This document shows, one piece after another, positions 1 through 6,880 of a stretch of DNA of 34,445 bases. This stretch comes from Phoenicimicrobium sp964438695. Its GTDB lineage: Bacteria; Atribacterota; Phoenicimicrobiia; Phoenicimicrobiales; Phoenicimicrobiaceae. The DNA lies in NCBI GenBank assembly GCA_964438695.1, contig CAYTKP010000007.1, forward strand, positions 1 through 34,445, given 5' to 3'. Below the pieces are notes generated by a model. That model searched no databases, was not told the DNA's origin, and was given only the letters and a program-made list of their open reading frames with translations. The position numbers and the translations under genes were made by a program. Every line of letters begins with the position of its first letter. Position 1 is the stretch's first letter.

Positions 1-451
1 AAGTCGCTAATCCACCGATGTTGGCAAATATAATTTCAGAAATAAGAAAAGGTAAAGGGGATATTTCTAAGATATGGGTAATGGCCAGTGTAATATTTGC
101 TAAAAAGAGCAAGGTGGTGATTTCATCTAATACAGAGGAGAGGAAGCCGGCTAATAAAGAGAGAGAGATTAAAAGGACCAAAGGATTTCCCTTACTATAT
201 TTGGTAGTTTTTATAGCTAAATATTGAAATATCCCACTCTCTTTTGCTATTATAGTAAAGATCATCATTCCAATGATAATTCCCAATTTATTAAAATCTA
301 CATAGGTGATAGCCTTGTCAAAGCTTATTAGTCCTAAAACAATAGTTAAAATTGCCCCAAAAAAAGCAGATGTTGTTCTAATTCTACGGTTGGTAAATAT
401 TAAAAAGTAAGTTATAATTAGTATAATTAAACTTAGGATTAATTTAGTCAT
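1..451 (-). CDS. SLC13/ArsB-type membrane permease, 5' part only
   Basis: Reading the minus strand from an ATG at 449-451 gives about 150 residues without a stop, running off the left edge of the window. The start is supported by an AGGAG 8 bases upstream (460-464). The product is very hydrophobic. It begins with a membrane segment, MTKLILSLIILIITYFLI, then has further segments around residues 28-43 and 54-67. The stretch SSVLDEITTLLF corresponds to the LDN-x-TT helix-break motif of the ion-transporter superfamily (ArsB/NhaD/CitM/SLC13), and NIGGLAT at the cut end matches the family's NIGGTAT motif. Substrate cannot be told: arsenite, dicarboxylate, sodium or another ion are all possible. Acidic E replaces the usual N in the LDN motif. 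The gene is divergent from mreB and has its own promoter at 513-542. Confidence 0.78.
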   Translation of the reverse strand, partial: MTKLILSLIILIITYFLIFTNRRIRTTSAFFGAILTIVLGLISFDKAITYVDFNKLGIIIGMMIFTIIAKESGIFQYLAIKTTKYSKGNPLVLLISLSLLAGFLSSVLDEITTLLFLANITLAITHILEISPLPFLISEIIFANIGGLAT

Positions 452-512
452 TTTTATGTCTCCTAAAGTGCTTTTTTATCCATACCATAATTTGCTATAC
501 AAATATATTTAT

Positions 513-542
513 ATAATAATATAAGAAGGAAAAGATTGTCAA
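513..542 (-). promoter_or_regulatory. Promoter of the divergent permease gene
   Basis: On the minus strand a perfect TTGACA -35 box (542-537) is followed by an 18-base spacer and TATTAT (518-513). It lies about 62 bases upstream of the permease start codon. The -35 box sits in the left arm of the palindrome at 532-585. Confidence 0.6.
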
Positions 543-585
543 AATACAACACTTTTTCTAAAAAGAAATGTATTTGGACAATCTT
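532..585. promoter_or_regulatory. Palindrome shared by two divergent promoters, possible operator
   Basis: The arms AAGATTGTCAAAATACA (532-548) and its near-perfect inverse (569-585) match at 16 of 17 positions. A smaller inverted pair, CTTTTT / AAAAAG, lies inside at 552-565. Each arm contains one -35 box, so anything bound here would touch both promoters. A cruciform or a regulator site are both possible; no regulator gene is visible nearby. Confidence 0.6.
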
Positions 586-602
586 GTTAAAAAAGGTATT
601 AT
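574..602 (+). promoter_or_regulatory. Promoter of the mreB-mreC operon
   Basis: TTGGAC (574-579), a 17-base spacer and TATTAT (597-602) form a good vegetative promoter. It implies a leader of about 95 bases before mreB. The leader holds a bulged 8-bp hairpin (630-638 with 656-663) followed by a T-rich stretch, which could be a weak attenuator. Confidence 0.65.
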
Positions 603-704
603 ATAAAACTAAAGAAAAAATATTCAAAGACCTAGAGGTTTCAAGAGAGTAGACTCCTCTGGTAATCTTATTTTTAAATATAACTGTAAAAGGAGAAACG
701 GCAG

Positions 705-1745
705 ATGATGGGAGATTTTATATTTGGAACATTTTCCAAAAATATTGGAATTGATTTGGGCACCTCTACTACCTTAGTATTTGTTAAGGGCAAAGGAGTG
801 GTTCTGTATGAGCCCTCGGTGGTTGCAATTGAAGAAGGTGGTAATAAGATATTAACAGTTGGGGAAGAAGCAAAAAGAATGGTAGGTCGAACTCCGCGAG
901 GTATATTAACGGTTAGACCTTTAAAAGAAGGAGTAATAGCTGATTTTGAATTAACCGCTGAAATGTTAAAGTTTTTTATTAAAAAAGTTCATATTCGTAA
1001 TCGTTTTGTAAAGCCAACTGTAATTATTTGTGTTCCTTCGGGGGTTACTGAAGTAGAAAAAAGAGCGGTATCAGAAGTTGCTTATCAATGTGGAGCTCGA
1101 CAAGCTTTTTTAATAGATGAACCAATAGCGGCAGCTATTGGAGTAGGACTACCTATATTTGAACCAATGGGGAATTTAATACTTGATATAGGAGGGGGAA
1201 CTTCTGAGGTGGCAGTTATCTCCTTGGGCGGGATAGTAGTGAATGAGTTAACTAAAATTGCTGGAGATTATATAAATTCTACAATTGAAAAATACATTAA
1301 ACAAGTGCATAATTTATATATTGGTGAATTGACTGCTGAGCGTCTTAAAATTAATCTATCTAATAATGGGGAAAATGAAGAAGATAAAAATTATGGGATT
1401 AGCGGAAGAGACAGATTAACCGGTCTACCTAAGATAATTAATATCTCCAAAGATGAATTAAGAGAAGCTTTGTCTGAACCTATAAGAACAATTGCCAATA
1501 CAGTACGGTTAAGTTTGGAGAAGACCCCTCCAGAGTTAGTTGCTGATATCTTAGACAAGGGTATAATTATGACTGGTGGAGGCTCGTTGTTATCAGGATT
1601 ATCAGTGCTTTTACAAGAAGAAATGGGCATTGCTACTTTTATATCTTCAGAGCCACAATATTGCGTAATTAAAGGAATAGGAAAAGCATTAGAGGATATA
1701 AATTTTTACCAAAGAGTTTTAATTAAAGCAATTAGAGGAATTTGA
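705..1745 (+). CDS. mreB: Rod shape-determining protein MreB
   Basis: MreB is the bacterial actin homologue. It forms membrane-bound filaments that guide the elongasome in lateral wall synthesis. At 346 residues the protein has the usual family length. The phosphate-1 loop GIDLGTSTTLVF is near residue 14, the phosphate-2 loop LDIGGGTSEVAVIS is near residue 160, and the adenosine motif GIIMTGGGSLLSG is near residue 288. The N-terminus MMGDFIFGTFSKN could be the short hydrophobic membrane-contact segment. The start is set by AGGAG at 691-695, 9 bases before the first of two tandem ATGs. mreC follows after 122 bases, as in most rod-shaped bacteria. MreB is very likely rather than Mbl or a DnaK relative, because the whole length aligns with MreB motifs. 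Confidence 0.96.
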   Translation: MMGDFIFGTFSKNIGIDLGTSTTLVFVKGKGVVLYEPSVVAIEEGGNKILTVGEEAKRMVGRTPRGILTVRPLKEGVIADFELTAEMLKFFIKKVHIRNRFVKPTVIICVPSGVTEVEKRAVSEVAYQCGARQAFLIDEPIAAAIGVGLPIFEPMGNLILDIGGGTSEVAVISLGGIVVNELTKIAGDYINSTIEKYIKQVHNLYIGELTAERLKINLSNNGENEEDKNYGISGRDRLTGLPKIINISKDELREALSEPIRTIANTVRLSLEKTPPELVADILDKGIIMTGGGSLLSGLSVLLQEEMGIATFISSEPQYCVIKGIGKALEDINFYQRVLIKAIRGI

Positions 1746-1752
1746 ATTAATC

Positions 1753-1780
1753 GATAGTGGTTAGTGAATAGTATATAGTG
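1753..1780 (-). repeat. Heptad array (reverse orientation) after mreB
   Basis: Read on the minus strand this is ACTATAT, ACTATTC, ACTAACC, ACTATC in 7-base register. It begins 8 bases after the mreB stop and belongs to the ACTAACG/ACTATTY family found at many gene borders in this window. Confidence 0.6.
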
Positions 1781-1800
1781 TAAAGCGTGTAAAACGAAAA

Positions 1801-1857
1801 ATTAAAATAGTATCTCCTACGGACTCGCAAGTCGCAACTTGTACCTGTAATTTTAAT
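1801..1857. repeat. Intergenic hairpin between mreB and mreC
   Basis: Outer arms ATTAAAAT (1801-1808) and ATTTTAAT (1850-1857) enclose a smaller stem, CAAGT / ACTTG, with loop CGCA (1828-1841). There is no T tract, so it is not a typical terminator. It may be a structured spacer or a repeat-derived hairpin. Confidence 0.4.
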
Positions 1858-1867
1858 CGGTAAATCG

Positions 1868-2707
1868 GTGGATTGGGGAATAGGAAAATTGAGGAAATTT
1901 ATTTATCGGAATAACCCCTGGTTAATTTTAATAATTTTAATCATCATAACTTTATTTATAATGACCGTAGATTATCATGGCAAGATGTATCTAAAGTGGT
2001 TAGAAAGTATTGTGCTAAGAGCATTTTCTCCAATTAATCGAGGAATAAGTTTGGTTATGATTAATATAAAGAATTATTTTGACTTGATAGCTGATTTCCA
2101 AAGAATAGAAGAGGAAAACAAAGAATTGAAAGAGAAAATTGAATCCGTTCTTCACGAAAATGCTATATTACAAGAAAAATTAATAGCTTATGATAGATTA
2201 AAAAAATTATTAGAACTTAAGGAATCTTTTTCTTATGAAATGATTCCTTCTTTAGTGATTAGCCGTGAACCGGGGAATTGGTTTAAAAGTATAATTATTA
2301 ATAAAGGGAAAGCTGATGGAATTGAAGAAAATATGGCAGTTGCTACTTATCAAGGATTGGTTGGTCGGGTAATTAGCGTTAGTTCTCATAACTCAAAGGT
2401 GTTATTAATATTAGACCAACGGAGTGCTGTAGGGGGTATGGTTCAGAGGTCGAGAGATATTGGAGTAATAAAAGGGACAGAAAGTAATTATTGCTATATG
2501 GAATACCTCTCTCAAGATGCTGATGTGAAAATCAATGATATAATAATTACTTCAGGGTTTGGCAGTGTTTTCCCTAAAGGGATTAGGATAGGTAGAGTGG
2601 TGGTGGTTAAAAAGGAAAAACATAACCTATTTCAAGAAGTTATAATAAAACCCGAAGTAGATTTTACCAAATTAGAGGAAGTATTTGTAGTTAAAAAACC
2701 TGAATAG
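1868..2707 (+). CDS. mreC: Rod shape-determining protein MreC
   Basis: MreC is a bitopic inner-membrane protein that links MreB filaments to the periplasmic wall-synthesis enzymes. The 279-residue product shows the family layout. It has a short basic cytoplasmic head, one membrane segment (about residues 17-35), a coiled coil rich in E, K and L (about 72-117), then two beta-rich domains with VISREPGNWFKSIIINKG and VGRVISVSSHNSKVLLILD, typical of MreC. The start is uncertain. The GTG at 1868 has no Shine-Dalgarno site, while an in-frame TTG at 1889 has GGGGA 9 bases upstream. Either start leaves the membrane segment intact. mreD is not seen downstream; an M16 peptidase gene follows instead. 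Confidence 0.93.
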   Translation: MDWGIGKLRKFIYRNNPWLILIILIIITLFIMTVDYHGKMYLKWLESIVLRAFSPINRGISLVMINIKNYFDLIADFQRIEEENKELKEKIESVLHENAILQEKLIAYDRLKKLLELKESFSYEMIPSLVISREPGNWFKSIIINKGKADGIEENMAVATYQGLVGRVISVSSHNSKVLLILDQRSAVGGMVQRSRDIGVIKGTESNYCYMEYLSQDADVKINDIIITSGFGSVFPKGIRIGRVVVVKKEKHNLFQEVIIKPEVDFTKLEEVFVVKKPE

Positions 2708-2737
2708 AACTTTAAGAGAAGGCCTTGCGCTATCTGA

Positions 2738-2743
2738 TATAAT
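2738..2743 (+). promoter_or_regulatory. Possible -10 box upstream of the M16 peptidase gene
   Basis: A perfect TATAAT lies here but no good -35 box stands 16-18 bases upstream. If used, transcription would begin near 2750, almost on the ATG at 2751. That would favour the later start with the strong Shine-Dalgarno site at 2787-2791. Confidence 0.3.
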
Positions 2744-2750
2744 ATGAGAT

Positions 2751-4076
2751 ATGGTTTTTGACGCGATGCGCGATATCAATTCAAGAGGAGGAGTTATCAT
2801 TTTTAAAGTAATAAAATTAGAAAATGGTTTAAGGATCATAGTAGAAGAGATGCCTTATATGAAATCAGTGGCAATTGTTTTTGGAGTAGGAGTGGGTTCA
2901 AGATATGAGGAGGACCATCACCAGGGTATTTCACATATTATTGAGCATATGTTATTCAAAGGGACCAAAAAGAGGAAGAATACTTTAGAAATATCTCAAA
3001 CCATAGAAAGTATTGGGGGAGAAATAAATGCTTCTACGTCCAAGGAGATTACCCAGCTATATGTAAAAGTTCCTCAGGAGCAATTTAATATTGCTTTTGA
3101 TGTGCTAGCTGATATAATATTAAATTCCCTGATAAGAGAAGAAGATCTTTGTAAAGAAAAAAACATAATTATCGAAGAGATAAAAAAATATGAAGATATA
3201 CCAGAGGAATTAGTTGAGATCTTGCTGGATAAGATAATGTGGAAAGATCACCCTCTGGGAAGGCCTATCCTTGGAAATGTTAAGAGTGTGGGCAATATTC
3301 AAAGGGAAGATTTGCTATCCTATATAAACAGATTTTATCGGCCCAATAATTTAGTAGTAAGTGTTGCTGGAAATATCAAGATTGCAGATGTAATTTTACA
3401 AGTTAAAAATTACTTTGAAGAAATAAAAGAAGGGAAAATTAAAGGATATCTGCCGGTAAATAGCAATCAAAAGACTGCTCAAATAGGGATAAAATTTAAA
3501 AAGAGTAACCAGACTCATCTTTCTCTTGGTTTCCCTGGTATTTCTCGATTAAATTGTGATAAATATTGTATGGATTTATTAGATATAATATTAGGATCGG
3601 GATTGAGCTCACGACTTTTCCAAGAAATAAGAGTAAAAAGGAGCTTAGCTTATGATATCCATTCTTTTCTGCAATATTTTAACGATGCAGGTTCTTTTAA
3701 CATTTATGCAGGTATTGATTCAAGCAGGATAAAAGAAGCTATACAAGCAATTTTAGAAGAACTAAAAAAAATAAAGGAAGATGATTTAGGGGAAGAGGAA
3801 TTAAAAAAAGCTAAAGAGATGTACAAAGGTTCATTATCCTTGAGTTTAGAAGGTACTTTAAGTCGTGCATTTTGGCTGGGAAATAGAATACTTTTATATG
3901 ATAAGCCTGTTAGTTTACAGGAAATAAAAGAAAGAATAGAAGGAATAAAGAAGGAAGATATTCAAAGATTGGCACAAAGTATTTTTGTAAAAGATAAAAT
4001 AAATTTATCTATAGTTGGTCCTTTTAAAGAAAAAAATAGAGATGAATATAATTCTATTATACAAAAATTAGGTTAA
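2751..4076 (+). CDS. M16 family zinc metallopeptidase (pitrilysin/processing-peptidase type)
   Basis: M16 peptidases are zinc enzymes that degrade or process peptides. The inverted zinc motif HIIEH (HxxEH) lies in RYEEDHHQGISHIIEHMLFKG near residue 65. The third zinc ligand probably lies in the NIIIEEIKKYE helix about 75 residues later. The C-terminal inactive-like domain carries GSGLSSRLFQEIR and SLAYDIHSF, the usual substrate-binding RY region. The 441-residue length is typical of single-unit M16B enzymes. The first ATG (2751) has no ribosome site, but a strong AGAGGAGGAG (2784-2793) sits inside the frame, 7 bases from its GGAGG core to ATT at 2799. Family proteins start close to FKVIKLENGLRIIVEE, so translation may begin at ATT (or ATC 2796). 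The natural substrate is unknown. Confidence 0.93.
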   Translation: MVFDAMRDINSRGGVIIFKVIKLENGLRIIVEEMPYMKSVAIVFGVGVGSRYEEDHHQGISHIIEHMLFKGTKKRKNTLEISQTIESIGGEINASTSKEITQLYVKVPQEQFNIAFDVLADIILNSLIREEDLCKEKNIIIEEIKKYEDIPEELVEILLDKIMWKDHPLGRPILGNVKSVGNIQREDLLSYINRFYRPNNLVVSVAGNIKIADVILQVKNYFEEIKEGKIKGYLPVNSNQKTAQIGIKFKKSNQTHLSLGFPGISRLNCDKYCMDLLDIILGSGLSSRLFQEIRVKRSLAYDIHSFLQYFNDAGSFNIYAGIDSSRIKEAIQAILEELKKIKEDDLGEEELKKAKEMYKGSLSLSLEGTLSRAFWLGNRILLYDKPVSLQEIKERIEGIKKEDIQRLAQSIFVKDKINLSIVGPFKEKNRDEYNSIIQKLG

Positions 4077-4138
4077 TTAATAGCAAATGGGTCGTTTTGT
4101 TGTTAAATTAGTCAATTGCTGAATGAAGGGATAGTAAG

Positions 4139-4327
4139 ATGCCTTTAAAGTTAGGAATAGGAGATATCATTAGATTAAAAAAGAAGCATCCTTGTGGAGG
4201 TTTTCACTGGGAAATTACCAGAACTGGAATTGATATCGGTATAAGATGCCTTTGTTGTGGAAGGAAGGTTTTGGTTCCTCGAGTAAAAATAGAAAAAAAA
4301 ATTAAGGAAATTATTCCTCGAGATTAA
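4139..4327 (+). CDS. DUF951 small zinc-ribbon-like protein (YyzM family)
   Basis: This is a 62-residue basic protein of unknown function. It contains GDIIRLKKKHPCGGFHWEI, then GIRCLCCGRKVLVPR, the hallmark pattern of DUF951. The cysteines (HPCG and CLCC) could bind a metal. GAAGGG 8 bases upstream supports the ATG. In Bacillus subtilis the homologue yyzM lies just upstream of ychF-rpsF. Here ychF is absent and rpsF follows after a 359-base gap. The family is conserved in Firmicutes-like genomes, so the gene supports the taxonomic impression but not a specific role. A nucleic-acid-binding or ribosome-associated function is a guess. Confidence 0.88.
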   Translation: MPLKLGIGDIIRLKKKHPCGGFHWEITRTGIDIGIRCLCCGRKVLVPRVKIEKKIKEIIPRD

Positions 4328-4528
4328 TTTAATTGTAAAGGAAGCTCTTTTTCCTATAAACCTTAATTAGTACATAGTGTAATAAGTCGAAAAATGAAAA
4401 GCGCGAAACGGTTAACTATAGCCTAAAATTAAAAATTTAAATATGTGCTAATATGTTGAGTTTTTATCTTTTATTTTTAACTTTTAGTTGTATGCCGAAA
4501 ACTGTCAACTAAAACTCTATATTTAGGG

Positions 4529-4566
4529 CTAACGACTAATTTGTTGACTAGCTAACTAAGTAGATA
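4529..4566 (+). repeat. Mixed heptad/octamer array upstream of rpsF
   Basis: Words TAACGACTAA, TTGACTA, GCTAACTA and AGTAG follow each other in loose 7-8 base register. They resemble the cleaner arrays at 7373-7476 and 26347-26455. The array lies just before the rpsF -35 box. Confidence 0.45.
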
Positions 4567-4577
4567 CGAATAAAAAT

Positions 4578-4605
4578 TTGATATCAAAGATATCTGTGAT
4601 ATAAT
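4578..4605 (+). promoter_or_regulatory. rpsF operon promoter
   Basis: TTGATA (4578-4583), a 16-base spacer and a perfect TATAAT (4600-4605) form a strong promoter. The predicted start near 4612 gives a leader of about 75 bases before rpsF. Confidence 0.75.
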
Positions 4606-4632
4606 ATAATCCGTTTATGTTTCAATTTCCTT

Positions 4633-4656
4633 GCTCCTGAAGAATCTTTCAGGGGC
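4633..4656 (+). promoter_or_regulatory. Hairpin in the rpsF leader, possible autoregulatory site
   Basis: GCTCCTGAA (4633-4641) pairs with TTCAGGGGC (4648-4656) around loop GAATCT, nine base pairs with one G-U. CTCCT in its left arm could instead pair with the Shine-Dalgarno AGGAGGAGG (4671-4679), so the leader could switch between two folds. Many bacteria regulate rpsF through an S6:S18-binding leader. The conserved CCG of that motif is not evident in this hairpin, so assignment to that family is not supported. Confidence 0.4.
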
Positions 4657-4686
4657 TGATATAGTCCAAAAGGAGGAGGTGAACAG

Positions 4687-5004
4687 ATGAGAAGTTACGA
4701 ATTAATGTTAGCTATTAATCCCCAATTAGAAGAGGAAGAATTGGATTCTCTAGTAAACAAGTTTAAGAAGTTGATTGAGGATAAAAAGGGAGAAGTAACT
4801 AAAGTAGATAAATGGGGGAAAAGAAAGTTAGCTTACGAAATTAAGGATTTCCAAGAAGCATATTACGTAGTTTTAAACTTCAATGTTGAAGGAAAAAATG
4901 TTTCTGAATTGGAAAGAGTTATAAAATTAGAAGAAAAAGTTATCAGATATTTGTTGATTTTGTTACAGAAAACAGTCTCTTCTACCCAGAATATTAAAGA
5001 ATAA
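4687..5004 (+). CDS. rpsF: Small ribosomal subunit protein S6
   Basis: S6 pairs with S18 on the platform of the 30S subunit. The 105-residue sequence starts MRSYELMLAINPQLEEEE and has KVDKWGKRKLAYEIKDFQEAYYV, both diagnostic of S6, with the usual alternating beta-alpha fold. A very strong AGGAGGAGGTG stands just upstream of the ATG. rpsR follows 43 bases later. In most bacteria ssb lies between rpsF and rpsR, and it is absent here. The last residues QKTVSSTQNIKE form a short polar tail. Confidence 0.97.
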   Translation: MRSYELMLAINPQLEEEELDSLVNKFKKLIEDKKGEVTKVDKWGKRKLAYEIKDFQEAYYVVLNFNVEGKNVSELERVIKLEEKVIRYLLILLQKTVSSTQNIKE

Positions 5005-5047
5005 ATAAAAAAGAGGGGATAGATTAAAGGAGGAACAATATACATTA

Positions 5048-5278
5048 ATGGCAAGGTATAATTTTATTAGAAGACCTCAAAAAAAGGTTTGTTATTTTTG
5101 TGCAGAAAAAGTCGTTGCTGATTATAAAGATGTAGATTTATTGAAGAAATTTATCAGTGAACAATGTAAAATTTTACCCCGGAGAGTAACCGGAAATTGT
5201 GCAAAACACCAGCGTATACTTGCAATTGCCATAAAACGGGCAAGAGAAATTGGCTTGCTTCCATATGTACCTAAGTAA
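5048..5278 (+). CDS. rpsR: Small ribosomal subunit protein S18
   Basis: S18 binds S6 and 16S rRNA on the 30S platform. The 76-residue sequence RRPQKKVCYFCAEKV, VDLLKKFISEQCKILPRR and TGNCAKHQRILAIAIKRAREIGLLPY is a full S18. CYFC plus NCAKH gives four possible metal ligands (CxxC and CxxH), as in zinc-containing S18 variants. The start is the only plausible one in frame, although AGGAGG (5028-5033) is 14 bases upstream, longer than usual. The gene is co-transcribed with rpsF and is followed by the terminator at 5452-5484. Confidence 0.97.
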   Translation: MARYNFIRRPQKKVCYFCAEKVVADYKDVDLLKKFISEQCKILPRRVTGNCAKHQRILAIAIKRAREIGLLPYVPK

Positions 5279-5451
5279 GCTAAGTAAATAAACTAATTTG
5301 TAAGTATATGGCAAATAAAATATTGTTTTGATCTGTAAATTAAATTGTTTTAAAGAAAAACCAAAGATATGGAGTAATTTCAGGGGAGTTGCTTTGCTTT
5401 CCGTGATAAGCTTTAGTGGCAAGTTGCTAATGGTGAATTTATAATAAAGGA

Positions 5452-5484
5452 AAAGAGGCGTATTTGCTATACGCCTCTTTGTTT
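5452..5484 (+). terminator. Terminator after rpsF-rpsR
   Basis: A perfect 12-bp stem, AAAGAGGCGTAT (5452-5463) with its complement (5469-5480), has a 5-base loop and is followed by GTTT. The stem is strong but the T tract is short. The 170 bases before it are non-coding, with a GC-richer part at 5380-5430 that was not identified. Confidence 0.75.
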
Positions 5485-5549
5485 AACTGATAAATAAAAG
5501 AAAGTTCAAGGGAGAAATTTTCCTTTGACCATCATGAGAGGTTTTTTTA

Positions 5550-6512
5550 TTGGAAGATAGAGTACCAACCAAATCGATAGTGGAAGGTGCATTTTTAGCT
5601 GCTATCACCGCTATCTTATTTATAATTAGTATATATATTCCCTTGTTAGGAACTTTAGTAAGTTTTTTATGCCCTTTACCCATTATAATTTTATATTTAC
5701 GACATAGTTTAAAGTTTACCATTATTTCAGTATTTGTATCTGGAGTTTTAGTAAGTATAATTGCCGGTCCTTTACAAGGACTTATGGTATTACTTGGGTT
5801 TGGGATATTGGGTGTAACTTTAGGATATGGTATAAAAAAGGAATTATCCTCTAATGAGATTATTTTGCTGGGAAGTATAGCTTCCTTATCTTCTAAAATA
5901 ATAATTATATTCATCGGGATATGGTTTTTAGATATTAATCCCTTAATATTTGATGTAAAACAAATAGATAAAGTTATAACCCAATCTTTAAATTTTTACC
6001 AATCTATAGGATTGACTGGGGAGCAGTTAGATTTTCTGAAAGAATCTTTAAGTCAAACTTTAAATATTTTTCGGGTAGCATTCCCAGCTATGGTGATACT
6101 TGCCTCAATATTTGATGTATTTATAAATTATATAGTTGCTCGAGTGGTTTTAAAGAGGTTTGGCTATAATTTTCCTAGTTTTAGTTCTTTTTCTAACTGG
6201 AGGGCTCCTAAGTCTTTTTTTTGGAGTTATTTCCTTGGGATAATATTGATATTTTTAGGTGTGAAGTATAATATCGCTCTTTTAAATAAAATTGGCTTAA
6301 ATGTACAAATATTTTTTACTATAGCATTTTTTGTTTGCGGCCTTTCCTTAGTTGGTTTTCTGTTGGAACGATATAAAATAAAATCTTTTGTAAAATGGAT
6401 TATATATATTATGATATGTATACAACCTATTTTTTCCCAAATTGCTACCTGGATAGGTATGTTGGATGTATGGATTGATTTTAGGAAATTAATACTCAAC
6501 AAAGAAAGATAA
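5550..6512 (+). CDS. DUF2232 (YybS-like) integral membrane protein
   Basis: This 320-residue, strongly hydrophobic protein has about eight predicted membrane segments. The N-terminal part, KSIVEGAFLAAITAILFIIS then YIPLLGTLVSFLCPLPIIIL, matches DUF2232, the family of Bacillus subtilis YybS. It has the same neighbours there (rpsF-ssb-rpsR ... yybS-gdpP-rplI-dnaC). The biochemical role is unknown. The fold resembles S components of ECF transporters, so small-molecule uptake is possible but not shown. The start is TTG with AGAGG 8 bases upstream (5537-5541). The GdpP/DHH phosphodiesterase that usually follows YybS is missing. The C-terminal part has two more hydrophobic segments and a basic end. 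Confidence 0.85.
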   Translation: MEDRVPTKSIVEGAFLAAITAILFIISIYIPLLGTLVSFLCPLPIIILYLRHSLKFTIISVFVSGVLVSIIAGPLQGLMVLLGFGILGVTLGYGIKKELSSNEIILLGSIASLSSKIIIIFIGIWFLDINPLIFDVKQIDKVITQSLNFYQSIGLTGEQLDFLKESLSQTLNIFRVAFPAMVILASIFDVFINYIVARVVLKRFGYNFPSFSSFSNWRAPKSFFWSYFLGIILIFLGVKYNIALLNKIGLNVQIFFTIAFFVCGLSLVGFLLERYKIKSFVKWIIYIMICIQPIFSQIATWIGMLDVWIDFRKLILNKER

Positions 6513-6880
6513 GTTTGTGTTTCTTATCCCTGTTACCCGTTTTCACGAGTAAATGTTACTATACTGTTCCCCTTTAACAAAAGGATGATTTAGGTTAGAA
6601 TAAACTCAAGATTAGAAAGGTTTCTCATCCCAAACCCAAGGCAGCCTGCCCCAATCACATCTGGGGTAGGGATATGACCAATCTTTAGCAGTTGGCCTGA
6701 TCCCAAGGACAATGCCGATACTGGTTAATGGGGAGCATTACAAATAACCAACTAAGTAGCTAATAAAACAACTAACTAATTTACAACTAATGACTATTTA
6801 CTAATAAGTAATAAATGATATTGCTAAAAACAATAGAAGAATTTATAATAAATAAAGAATAGAGTAGGGAGGCTTAGAAT
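6513..6880. other. Spacer between the DUF2232 gene and rplI with GC-richer structured core
   Basis: No open frame of useful size is present. The part 6620-6740 is clearly GC-richer than its surroundings and can fold. CCTGCCCCA (6645-6653) pairs with TGGGGTAGG (6662-6670), CCAA (6678-6681) pairs with TTGG (6692-6695), and AATGC (6711-6715) pairs with GCATT (6735-6739). It matched no riboswitch core I know. It is followed by octamer and heptad arrays (6745-6820) up to the rplI ribosome site. Confidence 0.5.
6745..6820 (+). repeat. Octamer then heptad array upstream of rplI
   Basis: TAACCAAC, TAAGTAGC, TAATAAAA, CAACTAAC and TAATTTAC run in 8-base register (6745-6784). ACTAATG, ACTATTT, ACTAATA, AGTAATA and AATGATA then run in 7-base register (6786-6820). 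These are two array types side by side. Confidence 0.6.

Larger units (their letters stand above)
4328..4686. other. Spacer between DUF951 and rpsF
   Basis: No gene is seen here. A weak hairpin AGGAA / TTCCT follows the DUF951 stop. The middle part is low-complexity AT-rich sequence with an inverted pair TTTTAGTTG (4482-4490) and CAACTAAAA (4506-4514). Next comes a run of TAACGACTAA / GCTAACTAAG words (4529-4566). The right end carries the rpsF promoter and leader described separately. Confidence 0.6.

Noticed and set aside
1391..1630. Antisense frame within mreB, and similar antisense frames in galT, pfkA, rsmA and fabZ
   Set aside because: All are opposite to well-supported genes and show no ribosome site or motif.
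1868..1868. Frameshift or truncation of mreC suggested by the poor start
   Set aside because: The protein has its full domain layout; only the exact start codon is uncertain.
5380..5430. Manganese-type (yybP-ykoY) riboswitch before the DUF2232 gene, suggested by a GGGGAG element
   Set aside because: Only that short element is similar; the second conserved loop is missing and a terminator separates it from the gene.
5483..5914. 143-codon open frame on the minus strand
   Set aside because: It lies opposite the DUF2232 gene, which has clear membrane segments and family context; the antisense frame has no such features.
6620..6740. SRP RNA or a known riboswitch
   Set aside because: The conserved cores (GGTCAGG/GGAAGCAG of SRP RNA, or the CTGAGA of TPP and others) are not found.
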